64,000 nt of DNA from Streptomyces sp. AP-93 (lineage in GTDB: Bacteria > Actinomycetota > Actinomycetes > Streptomycetales > Streptomycetaceae), in the NCBI RefSeq assembly GCF_022808175.1, contig NZ_JALGBX010000012.1, forward strand, positions 186,001 through 250,000, given 5' to 3'. Position numbers and translations under genes: made by a program. Below, piece after piece: positions 44,073 through 52,139 of the stretch. A model generated the notes under the pieces. The model was not told the DNA's origin. It saw only the letters and a list, made by a program, of their open reading frames with translations, and searched no databases. The number at the start of each line of letters is the position of its first letter. The stretch's first letter is position 1.

Positions 44073-44393
44073 TCACGTATAGGTACTGAGGCCGGCGCCG
44101 TTCAACGTGACCTGGTTGCCGCCGCTCGGCGGGCCGGCGTCCGGCTGAGGCGCAACGAGCTGCCTCTGCGCCACTCCGTCCGCGGAACCGGACAGGCTGG
44201 AAACCACCCCGCCCGCACAGTGCCCGGGCCCGGCCTCCTCGGCCCGCGCTGCGGAGCGGCCCAACGGCAGGACGCACAGGAACACCGCAGCGAGCAGAAG
44301 CCCGTTCCGGCACTGGGCCGAACGCCTGATGTCGCCCACGACCTGACCTGCGCAGTGGTGACCGCCGGCGCACAGACCGCCGACGGTCACCAA
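44073..44393 (-). pseudogene. truncated secreted protein with an IPT/TIG-like segment, cut by the IS3 remnant
   Basis: Minus-strand remnant. There is an N-terminal signal-peptide-like segment (NGLLLAAVFLCVLPLG). Near the broken end comes GPPSGGNQVTLNGAGL, which resembles the start of an IPT/TIG domain (consensus GPxxGGxxVTxxGxGL). The frame ends at a TGA created just past the junction with the IS3 orfA fragment (about 44058-44073). The intact gene was probably longer and secreted. Its start codon is uncertain: ATG 44393 or GTG 44336. Confidence 0.55.
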
Positions 44394-44402
44394 CCGCGGG
44401 GG

Positions 44403-45332
44403 TCAGTGCCCCATGTGCGGCGCGGAGGTGACGATGGCGGAAGCGACCACGTCCCCGTTCTGGACCGCGCTGAGCCGCACGTCGTTCCGGGTGACGGGCT
44501 CGGCCGTGATCCAGCACGGCTGGTCGAGCTCGATGTACCGGTGGAAGGTCGTTTCGAAGTTGACGGGGCAGACGCGTCGCGGTGCGACCACCGCCTGGGT
44601 GGCCTGGCCGAAGGCCTCCAGCAGCACCATGCCCGGAATGTGGTCGTGCGGGTGATCGAACAGCACCGTGTTGGACGTGTCGACCCGCAGCTGCCACAGC
44701 CCCGGCCGGTCGGTGGCGGCCAGCGTGACATCGCGCTCATCGGTGCGGCCGACCAGCCCCGGCGAGACGGGCGGGGGAGGCGGCAGCGTCCGGGCAAAGG
44801 CCCTCCCGGCATCGGCGTATGCGCCGCGCAGCCGGTCGTAGATGACCCCCGGGTGGGTCACGTAGCGGACCTCGGCGGTGCCGACGTGCCTGCCGTCGCG
44901 CGACGCCTCCACGTGCGCGGTCAGATGGGTCGTCCCCATCCGGCGCCGGGTGACCTGGGTGTGCGTGATGCGTATGTCGACCGAGGCCGGCTCTCCGGTG
45001 GCACGCAGCGCCGCCGACGCCACGGGCGACCTGAAGTACTCCCAGCCCAGCCGGTGGTCGAGCGGTACCCCGAACGCGGTGTGTGACAGCAGGGCCAGGC
45101 CCTGGCGGAGGCTTTCGGTGAACAGCAGCGGGCTGTAGGCCCCGGGCTCGGGGCGGTAGAAGGAGTGGTCGGCGGGCCAGCGCACGGTGACGACGTGCTC
45201 GGCGTCATCGAGTTCGCGCCAGCCGGTGACCAGGACTTCGGAAGCGTCGACCTTGCGTACGAGGCGCCTGAGCTCGGCGCCCTGCGGCATGGTGTGGTGC
45301 GATTGCAGACTTCGGTGAGCAGCAGAATTCAT
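44403..45332 (-). CDS. afsA: A-factor biosynthesis hotdog protein (AfsA/ScbA family, gamma-butyrolactone synthase)
   Basis: 309-aa AfsA-type protein with two A-factor-biosynthesis (double hotdog) domains. Visible are the first-domain segment ADHSFYRPEPGAYSPLLFTESLRQ and the second-domain DHPHDHIPGMVLLEAFGQA, the latter with the family's HDHIPGM signature. AfsA condenses a beta-ketoacyl chain with dihydroxyacetone phosphate to start gamma-butyrolactone synthesis. ATG 45332 follows GGGGGAAA. It is divergent from the ArpA-type receptor gene across 120 bp, the classic afsA/arpA (scbA/scbR) arrangement. Confidence 0.92.
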   Translation of the reverse strand: MNSAAHRSLQSHHTMPQGAELRRLVRKVDASEVLVTGWRELDDAEHVVTVRWPADHSFYRPEPGAYSPLLFTESLRQGLALLSHTAFGVPLDHRLGWEYFRSPVASAALRATGEPASVDIRITHTQVTRRRMGTTHLTAHVEASRDGRHVGTAEVRYVTHPGVIYDRLRGAYADAGRAFARTLPPPPPVSPGLVGRTDERDVTLAATDRPGLWQLRVDTSNTVLFDHPHDHIPGMVLLEAFGQATQAVVAPRRVCPVNFETTFHRYIELDQPCWITAEPVTRNDVRLSAVQNGDVVASAIVTSAPHMGH

Positions 45333-45404
45333 TGGTTTCCCCCCGTGGGACAGCGGTGTTGTCCGTGCCGGGGCGCGGGTCCGGAGACCCGATCCACCCC
45401 GCCA

Positions 45405-45430
45405 GTAAAATAGAGAGTATTCTTTTTTTT
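45405..45430. promoter_or_regulatory. candidate butyrolactone-receptor operator (ARE-like)
   Basis: AT-rich pseudo-dyad TAAAATA-GAGAG-TATTCTTTT in the 120-bp divergent promoter, 23 bases before the receptor gene. It shares the GTATTCT half (45417-45423) with the element at 49315-49330 and the GTNTTCT spacing with the dyad at 47876-47894. Confidence 0.5.
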
Positions 45431-45452
45431 GTCGAGCCCAGAGGAGAATCAA

Positions 45453-46097
45453 GTGACCGAACTGACCGGTAGGCGCAACGTGAAGCAGGAGCGCGCGTTG
45501 CGTACGCGCGCGACCCTGGTACGGGCCGCGGCCGAGGTGTTCGCCGAATCCGGGTTCGCCGGAGCCAGCGTCTCGAAGATCGCCGAACGGGCCGGACTGA
45601 CGCTCGGCGCGATGTACTTCCACTTCAAGAACAAGGAAGCGCTCGCGCGCGAGATCGTCCGCTCCCAACCGGGCCTGGTGGCCCCGCCGCACGATGCGGT
45701 GGGGCTGCAGCACGCAGTCGACATCACGCTCACCTGGGCGTACCAGATGCTGGACGACCCGCTGCTGCTCGCGGGCGCGCGCCTGGTGATGGACCAGGAA
45801 CTGTTCATCACCCCCGAGGAGAACTCGCACACCCAGTGGACCCAACTGCTGGCCCAGGTCTTCTCCGACGCCCTGCAGCGGCGCGAGCTGCGCGCCGGGG
45901 TCGACGTGCAGGCACTGTCCCGGCTGGTGGTCAACGCCTGTACCGGCGCCCAGATGCACGCCCAGATGGAGAGCGGACGGCTCGACCTGCCGGAGCGGGT
46001 GGAGGAGATGTGGCGGTGCCTGCTCCCCGCGATCGCCACTCCGAGCGGTGCGGCGCTCATCGAGTTCGGGCCCACGCGGGCGAGGACGGCCTCCTGA
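45453..46097 (+). CDS. TetR-family gamma-butyrolactone receptor (ArpA/ScbR type)
   Basis: 214-aa TetR protein. The N-terminal HTH is SVSKIAERAGLTLGAMYFHF; the LTLGAMYFHFKNKE recognition helix is the ArpA/ScbR subfamily signature. The ligand domain has the conserved Trp in TLTWAYQML. GTG 45453 follows GAGGAG at 45441-45446. Apo-receptor binds AREs in butyrolactone-controlled promoters and is released on ligand binding. The divergent afsA gene supplies the ligand. It overlaps the next gene by one base, so receptor and reductase are co-transcribed. Confidence 0.88.
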   Translation: MTELTGRRNVKQERALRTRATLVRAAAEVFAESGFAGASVSKIAERAGLTLGAMYFHFKNKEALAREIVRSQPGLVAPPHDAVGLQHAVDITLTWAYQMLDDPLLLAGARLVMDQELFITPEENSHTQWTQLLAQVFSDALQRRELRAGVDVQALSRLVVNACTGAQMHAQMESGRLDLPERVEEMWRCLLPAIATPSGAALIEFGPTRARTAS

Positions 46098-46966
46098 TGC
46101 GGGGAACGCCGGCAGCGCCGGACATCGTGGTGATCGGCGCGACCGGCGCCGTGGGGCGGCACGTCGCCCGCCTCCTCCCCGCCGGTACCGGCGTACGCCT
46201 GCTGGTCCGGGACGTGGACAAGGCCCGCCGGATGGGGCTGCCGGGAGAGCTCGCTGCGGGTGACTGCCAGGACCGGCCGAGTCTGGAGCGGGCTCTGCGA
46301 GGAGCCGACGCGGTCTTCGTGGTGACCGCGAACCCGTTGCGCCCCGCCGACGACGAGAACATCCTGGCCGCCGCGCGGGCCGGCGGCGTACGGCACGCGG
46401 TCAAGCTGTCCTGGCTCGCTGTCGCCGACCCGGCCGCGGACGATCTGATCGCCCGCTGGAACCGCGACAGCGAAGAACTCCTGCGGAGCTCGGGGCTCGG
46501 CTGGACCGTACTGCGCATGCGCACCCCGATGTCGAACGCCCTGGCCTGGGCCCCGTCGATCCGCGGCGAAGGTGTGGTCCGGGCACTCGGCGGGTCCGCC
46601 CGGACCGCCTGCGTGGACCCCCGGGACATCGCCGCCGTGGCCGTCAGGGCGCTGACCGAGACCGGCCACGAAGGGCGCACGTACGCCATGACCGGCCCCG
46701 CGCCCATCAGCGCCCGCGAGCAGGTCCAGGAGCTGTCCCGGGTGCTGCGCCGCCCGATCGGCTTCGAGGAGCTCACCACCGATCAGGCGCTCGCCCGATG
46801 GCGCGAGCGCCTCCCGGAGCCGATCGCGCAGGCCCTTCTCGAAGCGGCCGCCCGGCGCTCCACCGGTGCGTCGGCACACGGCGAGGGCGACGTCGAGGCC
46901 GTCACCGGACGGGCCCCGGCTGCCTTCGCCGCCTGGGCCGCCGACCACGCCGCCGACTTCTGCTGA
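46097..46966 (+). CDS. NmrA-like NAD(P)-binding reductase, likely butyrolactone pathway
   Basis: 289 aa. The N-terminal NAD(P) motif is IGATGAVGRHVA, with the LLVRDVDKA arginine pocket; the rest is of atypical SDR/NmrA type without a Tyr-Lys pair. The ATG shares its first base with the receptor stop (TGATG). In A-factor-type systems a reductase (BprA/ScbB-like) converts the butenolide or keto intermediate. Being translationally linked to the receptor, this is the natural candidate (inference). Confidence 0.8.
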   Translation: MRGTPAAPDIVVIGATGAVGRHVARLLPAGTGVRLLVRDVDKARRMGLPGELAAGDCQDRPSLERALRGADAVFVVTANPLRPADDENILAAARAGGVRHAVKLSWLAVADPAADDLIARWNRDSEELLRSSGLGWTVLRMRTPMSNALAWAPSIRGEGVVRALGGSARTACVDPRDIAAVAVRALTETGHEGRTYAMTGPAPISAREQVQELSRVLRRPIGFEELTTDQALARWRERLPEPIAQALLEAAARRSTGASAHGEGDVEAVTGRAPAAFAAWAADHAADFC

Positions 46967-47034
46967 CACGAACCCCTCCGGACGCGGCCGCGCACGGCAC
47001 GCCGTCCGACCGACCGAGCGAGGTGGAGAGCACC

Positions 47035-47826
47035 ATGATTCCCGCGGACCCCGCAGGGCAGGGGCAGGCGATGCTCCGGAACAAGACGATCATGATCACC
47101 GGGGCCTCCAGCGGTATCGGGGCCGCGGCGGCACGTCTCTTCAGCGCCGAGGGCGCGGCGGTCGCGCTGATGGCACGCAGGGAGGACCACCTGCGCCGGG
47201 TGTCCGGCGAGATCGAGGCGAACGGCGGGCGGGTCGTGACCATCACCGGGGACGTGACCTCGCCGGCCGACGCCCAGCGGGCCGTGGCCGCGACGGTCGA
47301 GGCCTTCGGTGCGCTGGACGGAGCCTTCAACAACGCCGGCTGGGGCGCCCGCGGCACCGACATCCACGAGACCGACGACGCGCTCTACGACCGGATCATG
47401 GACGTCAACGTGCGGGGAGTGTGGAACTGTCTGCGGGCGCAGATCCCCGTGATGCTGGAGTCCGGCAACGGCGGCTCGATCGTCAACACCTCCAGTACGG
47501 CAGGTGTGTTCGCGACGGGCGCGCTGGCCCCCTACGTCGCGGCCAAGCACGCCGTCCTCGGCCTGACCCGGTCCGCCGCCGCCGAGTACGGCGGCCGCGG
47601 CATCCGCGTGAACGCCCTGGTGGTCGGCACGGTACGGACCGAGCTGATGGAGGAAGCACTGCGGGGCAGGCCGGAGGCGGAGAAGTCCGCCGGCTCCCGT
47701 GGCATCCAGCGGCGGATGGGAGAGCCCGAGGAGATCGCGCAGGCCGCCGCGTGGCTGATCAGCGACCGCGCCTCCTTCGTCACCGGCGGCGCGGTCCCGG
47801 TCGACGGCGGCTGCACAGCCGTCTGA
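47035..47826 (+). CDS. short-chain dehydrogenase/reductase
   Basis: 263-aa classical SDR: TGASSGIG (about 23-30), NNAGWG, NTSSTAGVFATGALAPYVAAKHAVLG with the Ser/Tyr/Lys triad, and the C-terminal GGAVPVDGGCT. ATG 47035 follows GGAGAG. It lies 68 bases after the NmrA-like gene. It could reduce a pathway ketone or serve in butyrolactone biosynthesis. Confidence 0.88.
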   Translation: MIPADPAGQGQAMLRNKTIMITGASSGIGAAAARLFSAEGAAVALMARREDHLRRVSGEIEANGGRVVTITGDVTSPADAQRAVAATVEAFGALDGAFNNAGWGARGTDIHETDDALYDRIMDVNVRGVWNCLRAQIPVMLESGNGGSIVNTSSTAGVFATGALAPYVAAKHAVLGLTRSAAAEYGGRGIRVNALVVGTVRTELMEEALRGRPEAEKSAGSRGIQRRMGEPEEIAQAAAWLISDRASFVTGGAVPVDGGCTAV

Positions 47827-47875
47827 CCCCGGGGGTGTGAAGTGGCCAAACCGGGGCGGATGTTCCACGGGCCAA

Positions 47876-47894
47876 AGAAAACAGAGCGTTTTCT
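47876..47894. promoter_or_regulatory. perfect dyad AGAAAAC-N5-GTTTTCT before the sigma-factor gene
   Basis: 7-bp perfect inverted repeat with a 5-bp spacer, 16 bases upstream of the ECF sigma start codon and likely overlapping its promoter. It is similar to the element before the receptor gene, hence an ARE-like candidate. Confidence 0.55.
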
Positions 47895-47909
47895 ATGTAA
47901 CCTTGCGTC

Positions 47910-48527
47910 ATGTCGAACCCGGCTCCCACGACCACGGTCCTCGCCGCAGAGACGGACGGGCAGCGCTCGACCCGCTTCGAGCGGGACGCACTCGGCCACC
48001 GGACACTGCTGTACGCCCAGGCCGTACGGCTGACCCGCAACTCGGCCGACGCGGAGGACCTGGTCCAGGAGACGTACACGAGGGCGTACCGCAGCTTCCA
48101 CCAGTTCCGCCCGGGCACCAACCTGCGGGCCTGGCTGCTGCGGATCCTCACCAACGCCTTCCTCACGGACTACCGCAAGCAGCAGGGGCAGCCGCGCTTC
48201 GCGGCCGCCTCGGACATCGAGGACTGGCAGCTCGCCGGCGCCGCCTCGCACACGTCCGGAGGGCTGCCGTCGGCGGAGTCCCAGGTCATGGACCGGATCC
48301 CGGACCCGGTGGTCAGCGAGGCGCTGCGGGTCATACCCAGCGAATTCCGGACCGTCGTCTACCTTGCGGACGTCGAAGGCCTGCCGTACGAGGAGATCGC
48401 CGCCCTCGTCGGCATTCCGAACGGCACCGTCAACTCCCGCCTGCACCGCGGCCGCAGCCGGCTGCGGACCCTCCTCGACGGCCACCTCGGGTACCGGGCC
48501 GACAAGGGAGCCGGAGCCGGCCGGTAG
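47910..48527 (+). CDS. ECF RNA polymerase sigma factor, SigR-like
   Basis: 205 aa. Region 2: LYAQAVRLTRNSADAEDLVQ and TYTRAYRSFHQFRPGTN. Region 4: LADVEGLPYEEIAALVGIP and GTVNSRLHRGRSRLR, as in the SigR/ECF12 group. There is no anti-sigma gene (such as a ZAS-type RsrA) beside it. The adjacent minus-strand gene is a TetR regulator 40 bases away. A dyad upstream suggests control by the butyrolactone receptor. It may act as a pathway activator. Confidence 0.88.
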   Translation: MSNPAPTTTVLAAETDGQRSTRFERDALGHRTLLYAQAVRLTRNSADAEDLVQETYTRAYRSFHQFRPGTNLRAWLLRILTNAFLTDYRKQQGQPRFAAASDIEDWQLAGAASHTSGGLPSAESQVMDRIPDPVVSEALRVIPSEFRTVVYLADVEGLPYEEIAALVGIPNGTVNSRLHRGRSRLRTLLDGHLGYRADKGAGAGR

Positions 48528-48567
48528 GGCCGGTCCGCAGAGCCGGGCGCGCACACCGCGCCCCGGA

Positions 48568-49179
48568 TCAGGGCGCGGGCCGGTCCGTGCCGGAGATGCC
48601 CGGCAGAACCGCGTCCCAGATCCGCCCCAGCCGCCGCTCGGCGCAATCCCCCTGCTCGCCGGGCGTGGTGGCGCGGACGCGCGAGTCGGCCTCGGCCCCG
48701 GCGACGAGGTAGGCCACCAGGGTGAGGACCGCCCCGGGGTCGCTCCCCGGCCGCAGTTCGCCCTCCGTCTCCGTCGCGCGCGCGAGCAGCCGCTCCACGA
48801 GGGGCAGCCAGAGGGAGGACCAGGAGTCCGAGCCGTCGGCGCGCTCGCGTGCGAGGCGTGCCGCGGCCCGCACGGCGGTGTCCTCCTCCAGCAGCCTCGC
48901 GATCTCCAGGGTCAGGCAGACCGCGGCCCGCAGCGGCGGCTCCCCGGACGCGGCGGCCCGTTCCACCGCTGCCCGCACGGCGCACTCGCCCTGCGCGTGG
49001 ACGGCGTCCGCCAGCTCCTCCTTCGACCGGAAGTGGAAGGTCAGGGCGCCCATGGAGAGCCCGGCCGACTGGATGATCCGGGCCAGCGTGGTGGCTTCGT
49101 ACCCCGCGCGGTCGAACGCCGAGGCGGCCGCCCGTACCAGAGCCTCCCTCGTACGGGTGGCCCTCTCCTGTTTCGCCAT
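48568..49179 (-). CDS. TetR-family regulator (ArpA-like HTH)
   Basis: 203-aa TetR-family repressor whose HTH includes TTLARIIQSAGLSMGALTFHF; the GLSMGALTFHFRSKEEL recognition helix resembles the butyrolactone-receptor group. The ligand-binding domain is shorter and lacks the conserved receptor Trp in the same context. ATG 49179 follows GGAGA. It is divergent from the sulfotransferase at 49450 and shares a dyad-containing promoter with it, so it likely regulates that gene and itself. Confidence 0.85.
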   Translation of the reverse strand: MAKQERATRTREALVRAAASAFDRAGYEATTLARIIQSAGLSMGALTFHFRSKEELADAVHAQGECAVRAAVERAAASGEPPLRAAVCLTLEIARLLEEDTAVRAAARLARERADGSDSWSSLWLPLVERLLARATETEGELRPGSDPGAVLTLVAYLVAGAEADSRVRATTPGEQGDCAERRLGRIWDAVLPGISGTDRPAP

Positions 49180-49310
49180 GTGCAGTCTCCAGCCTGGTGT
49201 TTCCGGCACGAACTCAACTGGAGGCGGGCCGGTCGCCTTCCCGGCGCGCCGGTCGCCGGGGCGAACTGGCGGGTTCCCGACGGTTCCCCGGGCAACTTGG
49301 CGTGGAAAAC

Positions 49311-49330
49311 ATTGAGAACGTTCTGTATTC
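49311..49330. promoter_or_regulatory. candidate ARE: AGAACGTTCT core with GTATTCT half-site
   Basis: Perfect 10-bp palindrome AGAACGTTCT (49315-49324) in a wider 18-bp dyad (14 of 18 positions symmetrical), overlapping the GTATTCT half shared with 45417-45423. It lies in the TetR/sulfotransferase divergent promoter. Confidence 0.5.
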
Positions 49331-49449
49331 TTTTAAACGAGTCGTGGGTCCCGTGGCAGTCGCCGGTGCGCCGAAGCGGGTCCTGCGTGACCGGAAAGGG
49401 TGCGGAAGCGGCCTCTCCGGATCGGACGATCAGTGGCTGGGGGAGCGCA

Positions 49450-50613
49450 GTGAGGGCCAAGGTACTTGCAGGCTTGGAAGATCCGTCGAGGAGCGCGACG
49501 CAGGACCCGGGGTTCCGGCGAACACGGCGTGACCCCGAGACCGTGGTGAGCGGACGCGGACGGGTCCGGCCGCTCGACCCGGGCGAGCTGCTCGCCGCCG
49601 CGCGAGCCGGCGCCGGGGCGCAGGCCGAGGACTCCGGGTCCTTCCGGTTCCTGCCCGAACTGGAGCTGCTGGTCGAGTCGGTGAACGCCGAGTCCCGGTT
49701 GACGGCTTCGGGCCGGGCGGCCGTCCACGACCGGCTCGTGGCGGCGCTGACGCATCAGCGACGGCTGAGCGCCCTGCTGAAGGCCTCCCCGGAGATCTCC
49801 TCCACCGCCATCGCCCGGCCCGTGTTCATCGCCGGGCTTCCGGGCAGTGGCGCCTCGCTGCTCCAGAACCTGCTGGTGGAGCATCCGCAGGTGGACTCTC
49901 CCGTTCTGTGGGAGCTGCTCGACCCCGCCTCGCCGGGCACCGAATACCGGCACCGGCGCACCCTCATCGAGCGCGCCCGCACCTGCGTGGACCGCTCGCG
50001 CGAGTCCGCCCCGAAGCTCAAGCTGGGCCGGCTTCGCGAGGCCACCCGGCCCGGTGGCTGCCACCGGCTGCTGGCCAATGCCTTCCAGAGCCCGATGTTC
50101 GGCGTTGGCCTGCGCGTTCCCCGGTACCTGCGCTGGCTGGAGGACAGGGAGCTGACCGAGGCGTACAGCTTCCACCGTGAGCAGCTCCAGGCCGTCACTG
50201 CGCGGATTCCCGCCGCCACGCTCCTCCTGCGCGACCCGTTCCACGCCGCCTACGTCGGAGGTCTGCTGCGGGCCTACCCCGACGCGCGGGTGATCCGCGT
50301 CCAGCGCGATCTCGCGCAGGTGGCCGACGCCACGGCCGGGCTGTCCGCCACCCTGCGCGCCGCGACGTCGACCGGGGTGGACGCGCGCGAGGTGGGCCGG
50401 GAATGGTCCGGGCACCTGGAGCGGCACCTGGCGCGGGCGGACGATGCCGCCGGCGCTCTGGAGCCCGGCCGCCTGCTCGACGTACGCCACGTCGATCTGG
50501 TGGCGGACCCGGCGGGCGTGGTGCGCCGGGTCATGGGATTCCTCGAGGTCGAGCCCGTTCCCGCCGTGATGCAGAATGTCCGTGGACTTGCCCGGTCCGC
50601 CTACGGAATCTGA
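49450..50613 (+). CDS. sulfotransferase family protein (PAPS-dependent)
   Basis: 387 aa from GTG 49450 (GGGGGAG upstream); a longer open frame continues 5' but has no motif or site. The P-loop is GLPGSGASLLQ (about 136-146), where the usual positive residue after Pro is Gly and Thr becomes Ala. The PAPS 3'-phosphate site is RVIRVQRDLAQVADATAGLSA. N-terminal helical residues 1-110 are typical of the Sulfotransfer_3 group. It is a second sulfotransferase beside the one at 15185 and could use PAPS from CysC/D/N. The altered P-loop leaves room for reduced activity or another donor. Confidence 0.78.
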   Translation: MRAKVLAGLEDPSRSATQDPGFRRTRRDPETVVSGRGRVRPLDPGELLAAARAGAGAQAEDSGSFRFLPELELLVESVNAESRLTASGRAAVHDRLVAALTHQRRLSALLKASPEISSTAIARPVFIAGLPGSGASLLQNLLVEHPQVDSPVLWELLDPASPGTEYRHRRTLIERARTCVDRSRESAPKLKLGRLREATRPGGCHRLLANAFQSPMFGVGLRVPRYLRWLEDRELTEAYSFHREQLQAVTARIPAATLLLRDPFHAAYVGGLLRAYPDARVIRVQRDLAQVADATAGLSATLRAATSTGVDAREVGREWSGHLERHLARADDAAGALEPGRLLDVRHVDLVADPAGVVRRVMGFLEVEPVPAVMQNVRGLARSAYGI

Positions 50614-50656
50614 GTCGGTCCGGAATCCGAACATCGCCATCCCCGGACCCTTGTAA

Positions 50657-50680
50657 ATGTTTGCGTAAGCATTAATATTG
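50657..50680. promoter_or_regulatory. MarR operator candidate, site A
   Basis: TGTTTGCGTAAGCA at 50658-50671 (dyad TGYTTRCGYAARCA), then ATTAATATT. It lies 48 bases before the MarR start. Matches sites B and C (54452-54465 and 60064-60077). Confidence 0.62.
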
Positions 50681-50719
50681 GGTTAATGATGGCGAGGTGA
50701 CGGGCTCGGGAGAAGAGAC

Positions 50720-51178
50720 ATGGCTGCTGTCCAGGGGCGACGCGACAGTGAGGTCGACATCTGGCGTCAGATGGTCGCGCTCACCAACCGGATCGGCAAC
50801 ACGCTCGACCGCAGGCTCCAGCGCGCCCACGGCCTGAGCGTCGCCGAGTACACCGCGCTGACCGTGCTGGCCGAGCGCAAGCGCGCGGGCGGCGTGCGGA
50901 TGCAGGACCTCGCCGAGGCCGTCGGCCAGAGCCAGTCCACCATGAGCCGTCTGATCGTCCGGCTGGAGAACAGCGACCTGGCCGGCCGGACCATCAGCGC
51001 GGAGGACCGCCGGGTCACGTACGCCCAGATCACCGAGACGGGCGAGCGCGTGGTCGCCGAGGCCGTCGACACCTTCAAGAAGGAACTCGGCACCGCCCTG
51101 GACGTGGCCTCCTTCGACGAGCGGACCGCCTCGCTGGTGGCCCGCCTCCGGCACAACCCGGCGGCCCCCGCCGAGTGA
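50720..51178 (+). CDS. MarR-family transcriptional regulator
   Basis: 152-aa winged-helix dimer of the MarR family: VAEYTALTVLAE, then RMQDLAEAVGQSQSTMSRLIVRLEN (recognition helix), then the wing AEDRRVTYAQITETGERV. ATG 50720. A dyad about 50 bases upstream is the expected autoregulatory site, and two very similar sites occur elsewhere in the window. It probably controls its own gene, the reductase/CCR operon and the acyltransferase/oxidoreductase genes, and may respond to the product or an intermediate. Confidence 0.88.
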   Translation: MAAVQGRRDSEVDIWRQMVALTNRIGNTLDRRLQRAHGLSVAEYTALTVLAERKRAGGVRMQDLAEAVGQSQSTMSRLIVRLENSDLAGRTISAEDRRVTYAQITETGERVVAEAVDTFKKELGTALDVASFDERTASLVARLRHNPAAPAE

Positions 51179-51255
51179 CCCGGTGGTTCCGGGTCCGGCG
51201 GGGGCCGCCGGGTCGTGCGGGCCTGACCGGCGAGATCCGAAAGAGACGGCCTGGC

Positions 51256-52110
51256 TCAGTCGTACGTGTAGAAGCCGCGGCCCGACTTCTTTCCGAGGAT
51301 CCCGCATTCGACCATGCGCAGCAGGAGCGGCGGCGGCGCGTAGAGCGGCTCCTTGGTCTCCTCGTACATCGCCTCGGCGATGGAGACGGTGGTGTCCAGG
51401 CCGATCAGGTCGGCGAGCTTCAGCGGCCCCATCGGGTGTGAACAGCCCAGCTCCATACCCCGGTCGACGACATCGGCGGTGGCCAGGCCGCTGTCGACCA
51501 TCCGGATCGCCGAGAGCAGGTACGGAAACAGCAGGGCGTTGACCAGGAATCCGGCCCGGTCGGGCGCGCGGATGACGGTCTTGCCCAGTGTCACGGACAC
51601 GAACTCCTCGGCGCGGGCCGCCGTCCTGGCACTGGTCAGTACCGACTCGACCAGCTCGACCAGCGGCAGCACCGGGACCGGGTTGAAGAAGTGGATCCCG
51701 ACGACGTGCCCGGGGCGTCCGGTGGCACGGGCCAGCCGGGCCACGGACAGCGAGGAGGTGTTCGTGGCGATGATCGCCTCGTCGTCCTCGAGGACCTTGT
51801 CCAGGGTCCGGAACACCTCGAGCTTGGCCGCCTCCTCCTCACGGACGGACTCGATCACCAGCTGGCGGTCGGCCAGCTGACCGAGGTCCGTGGTGAAGTC
51901 GATCCGTGCGAGCACCGACTCCCGCTCCTCGTGGGAGATCCGGCCCCTGGCCAGGCCCCGGTCGAGCGAGCGGGTGATGCGGTGCAGTCCTCGCCGCCGG
52001 GACTCCTCGGAGCTCACCGCGACCCGCACGTCCAGCCCGGCCTTCGCGGTCAGTTCCGCGAGGCCGGCGCCCATCGTGCCGCAGCCGACGATGCCCACCT
52101 TCTTCACCAT
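51256..52110 (-). CDS. 3-hydroxyacyl-CoA dehydrogenase (3-hydroxybutyryl-CoA dehydrogenase type)
   Basis: 284-aa NAD(P)-dependent dehydrogenase: VGIVGCGTMGAGLAELTAKAG, IIATNTSSLSVA, HFFNPVPVLPLVELV (catalytic His), then DRAGFLVNALLFPYL and the C-terminal GRGFYTYD. Length fits the FadB2/Hbd subfamily. ATG 52110 lies 29 bases after the CCR stop, so the genes form one operon. It likely reduces acetoacetyl-CoA to 3-hydroxybutyryl-CoA for CCR-dependent extension. Confidence 0.9.
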   Translation of the reverse strand: MVKKVGIVGCGTMGAGLAELTAKAGLDVRVAVSSEESRRRGLHRITRSLDRGLARGRISHEERESVLARIDFTTDLGQLADRQLVIESVREEEAAKLEVFRTLDKVLEDDEAIIATNTSSLSVARLARATGRPGHVVGIHFFNPVPVLPLVELVESVLTSARTAARAEEFVSVTLGKTVIRAPDRAGFLVNALLFPYLLSAIRMVDSGLATADVVDRGMELGCSHPMGPLKLADLIGLDTTVSIAEAMYEETKEPLYAPPPLLLRMVECGILGKKSGRGFYTYD

Positions 52111-52139
52111 GCCCGTCCTGCCTTTCTCATTGGCGCCGG

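Noticed and set aside
48364..49449. A 360-codon N-terminal extension for the 49450 sulfotransferase
   Set aside because: It overlaps the sigma factor and TetR genes. Composition is random and GTG 49450 has GGGGGAG upstream.
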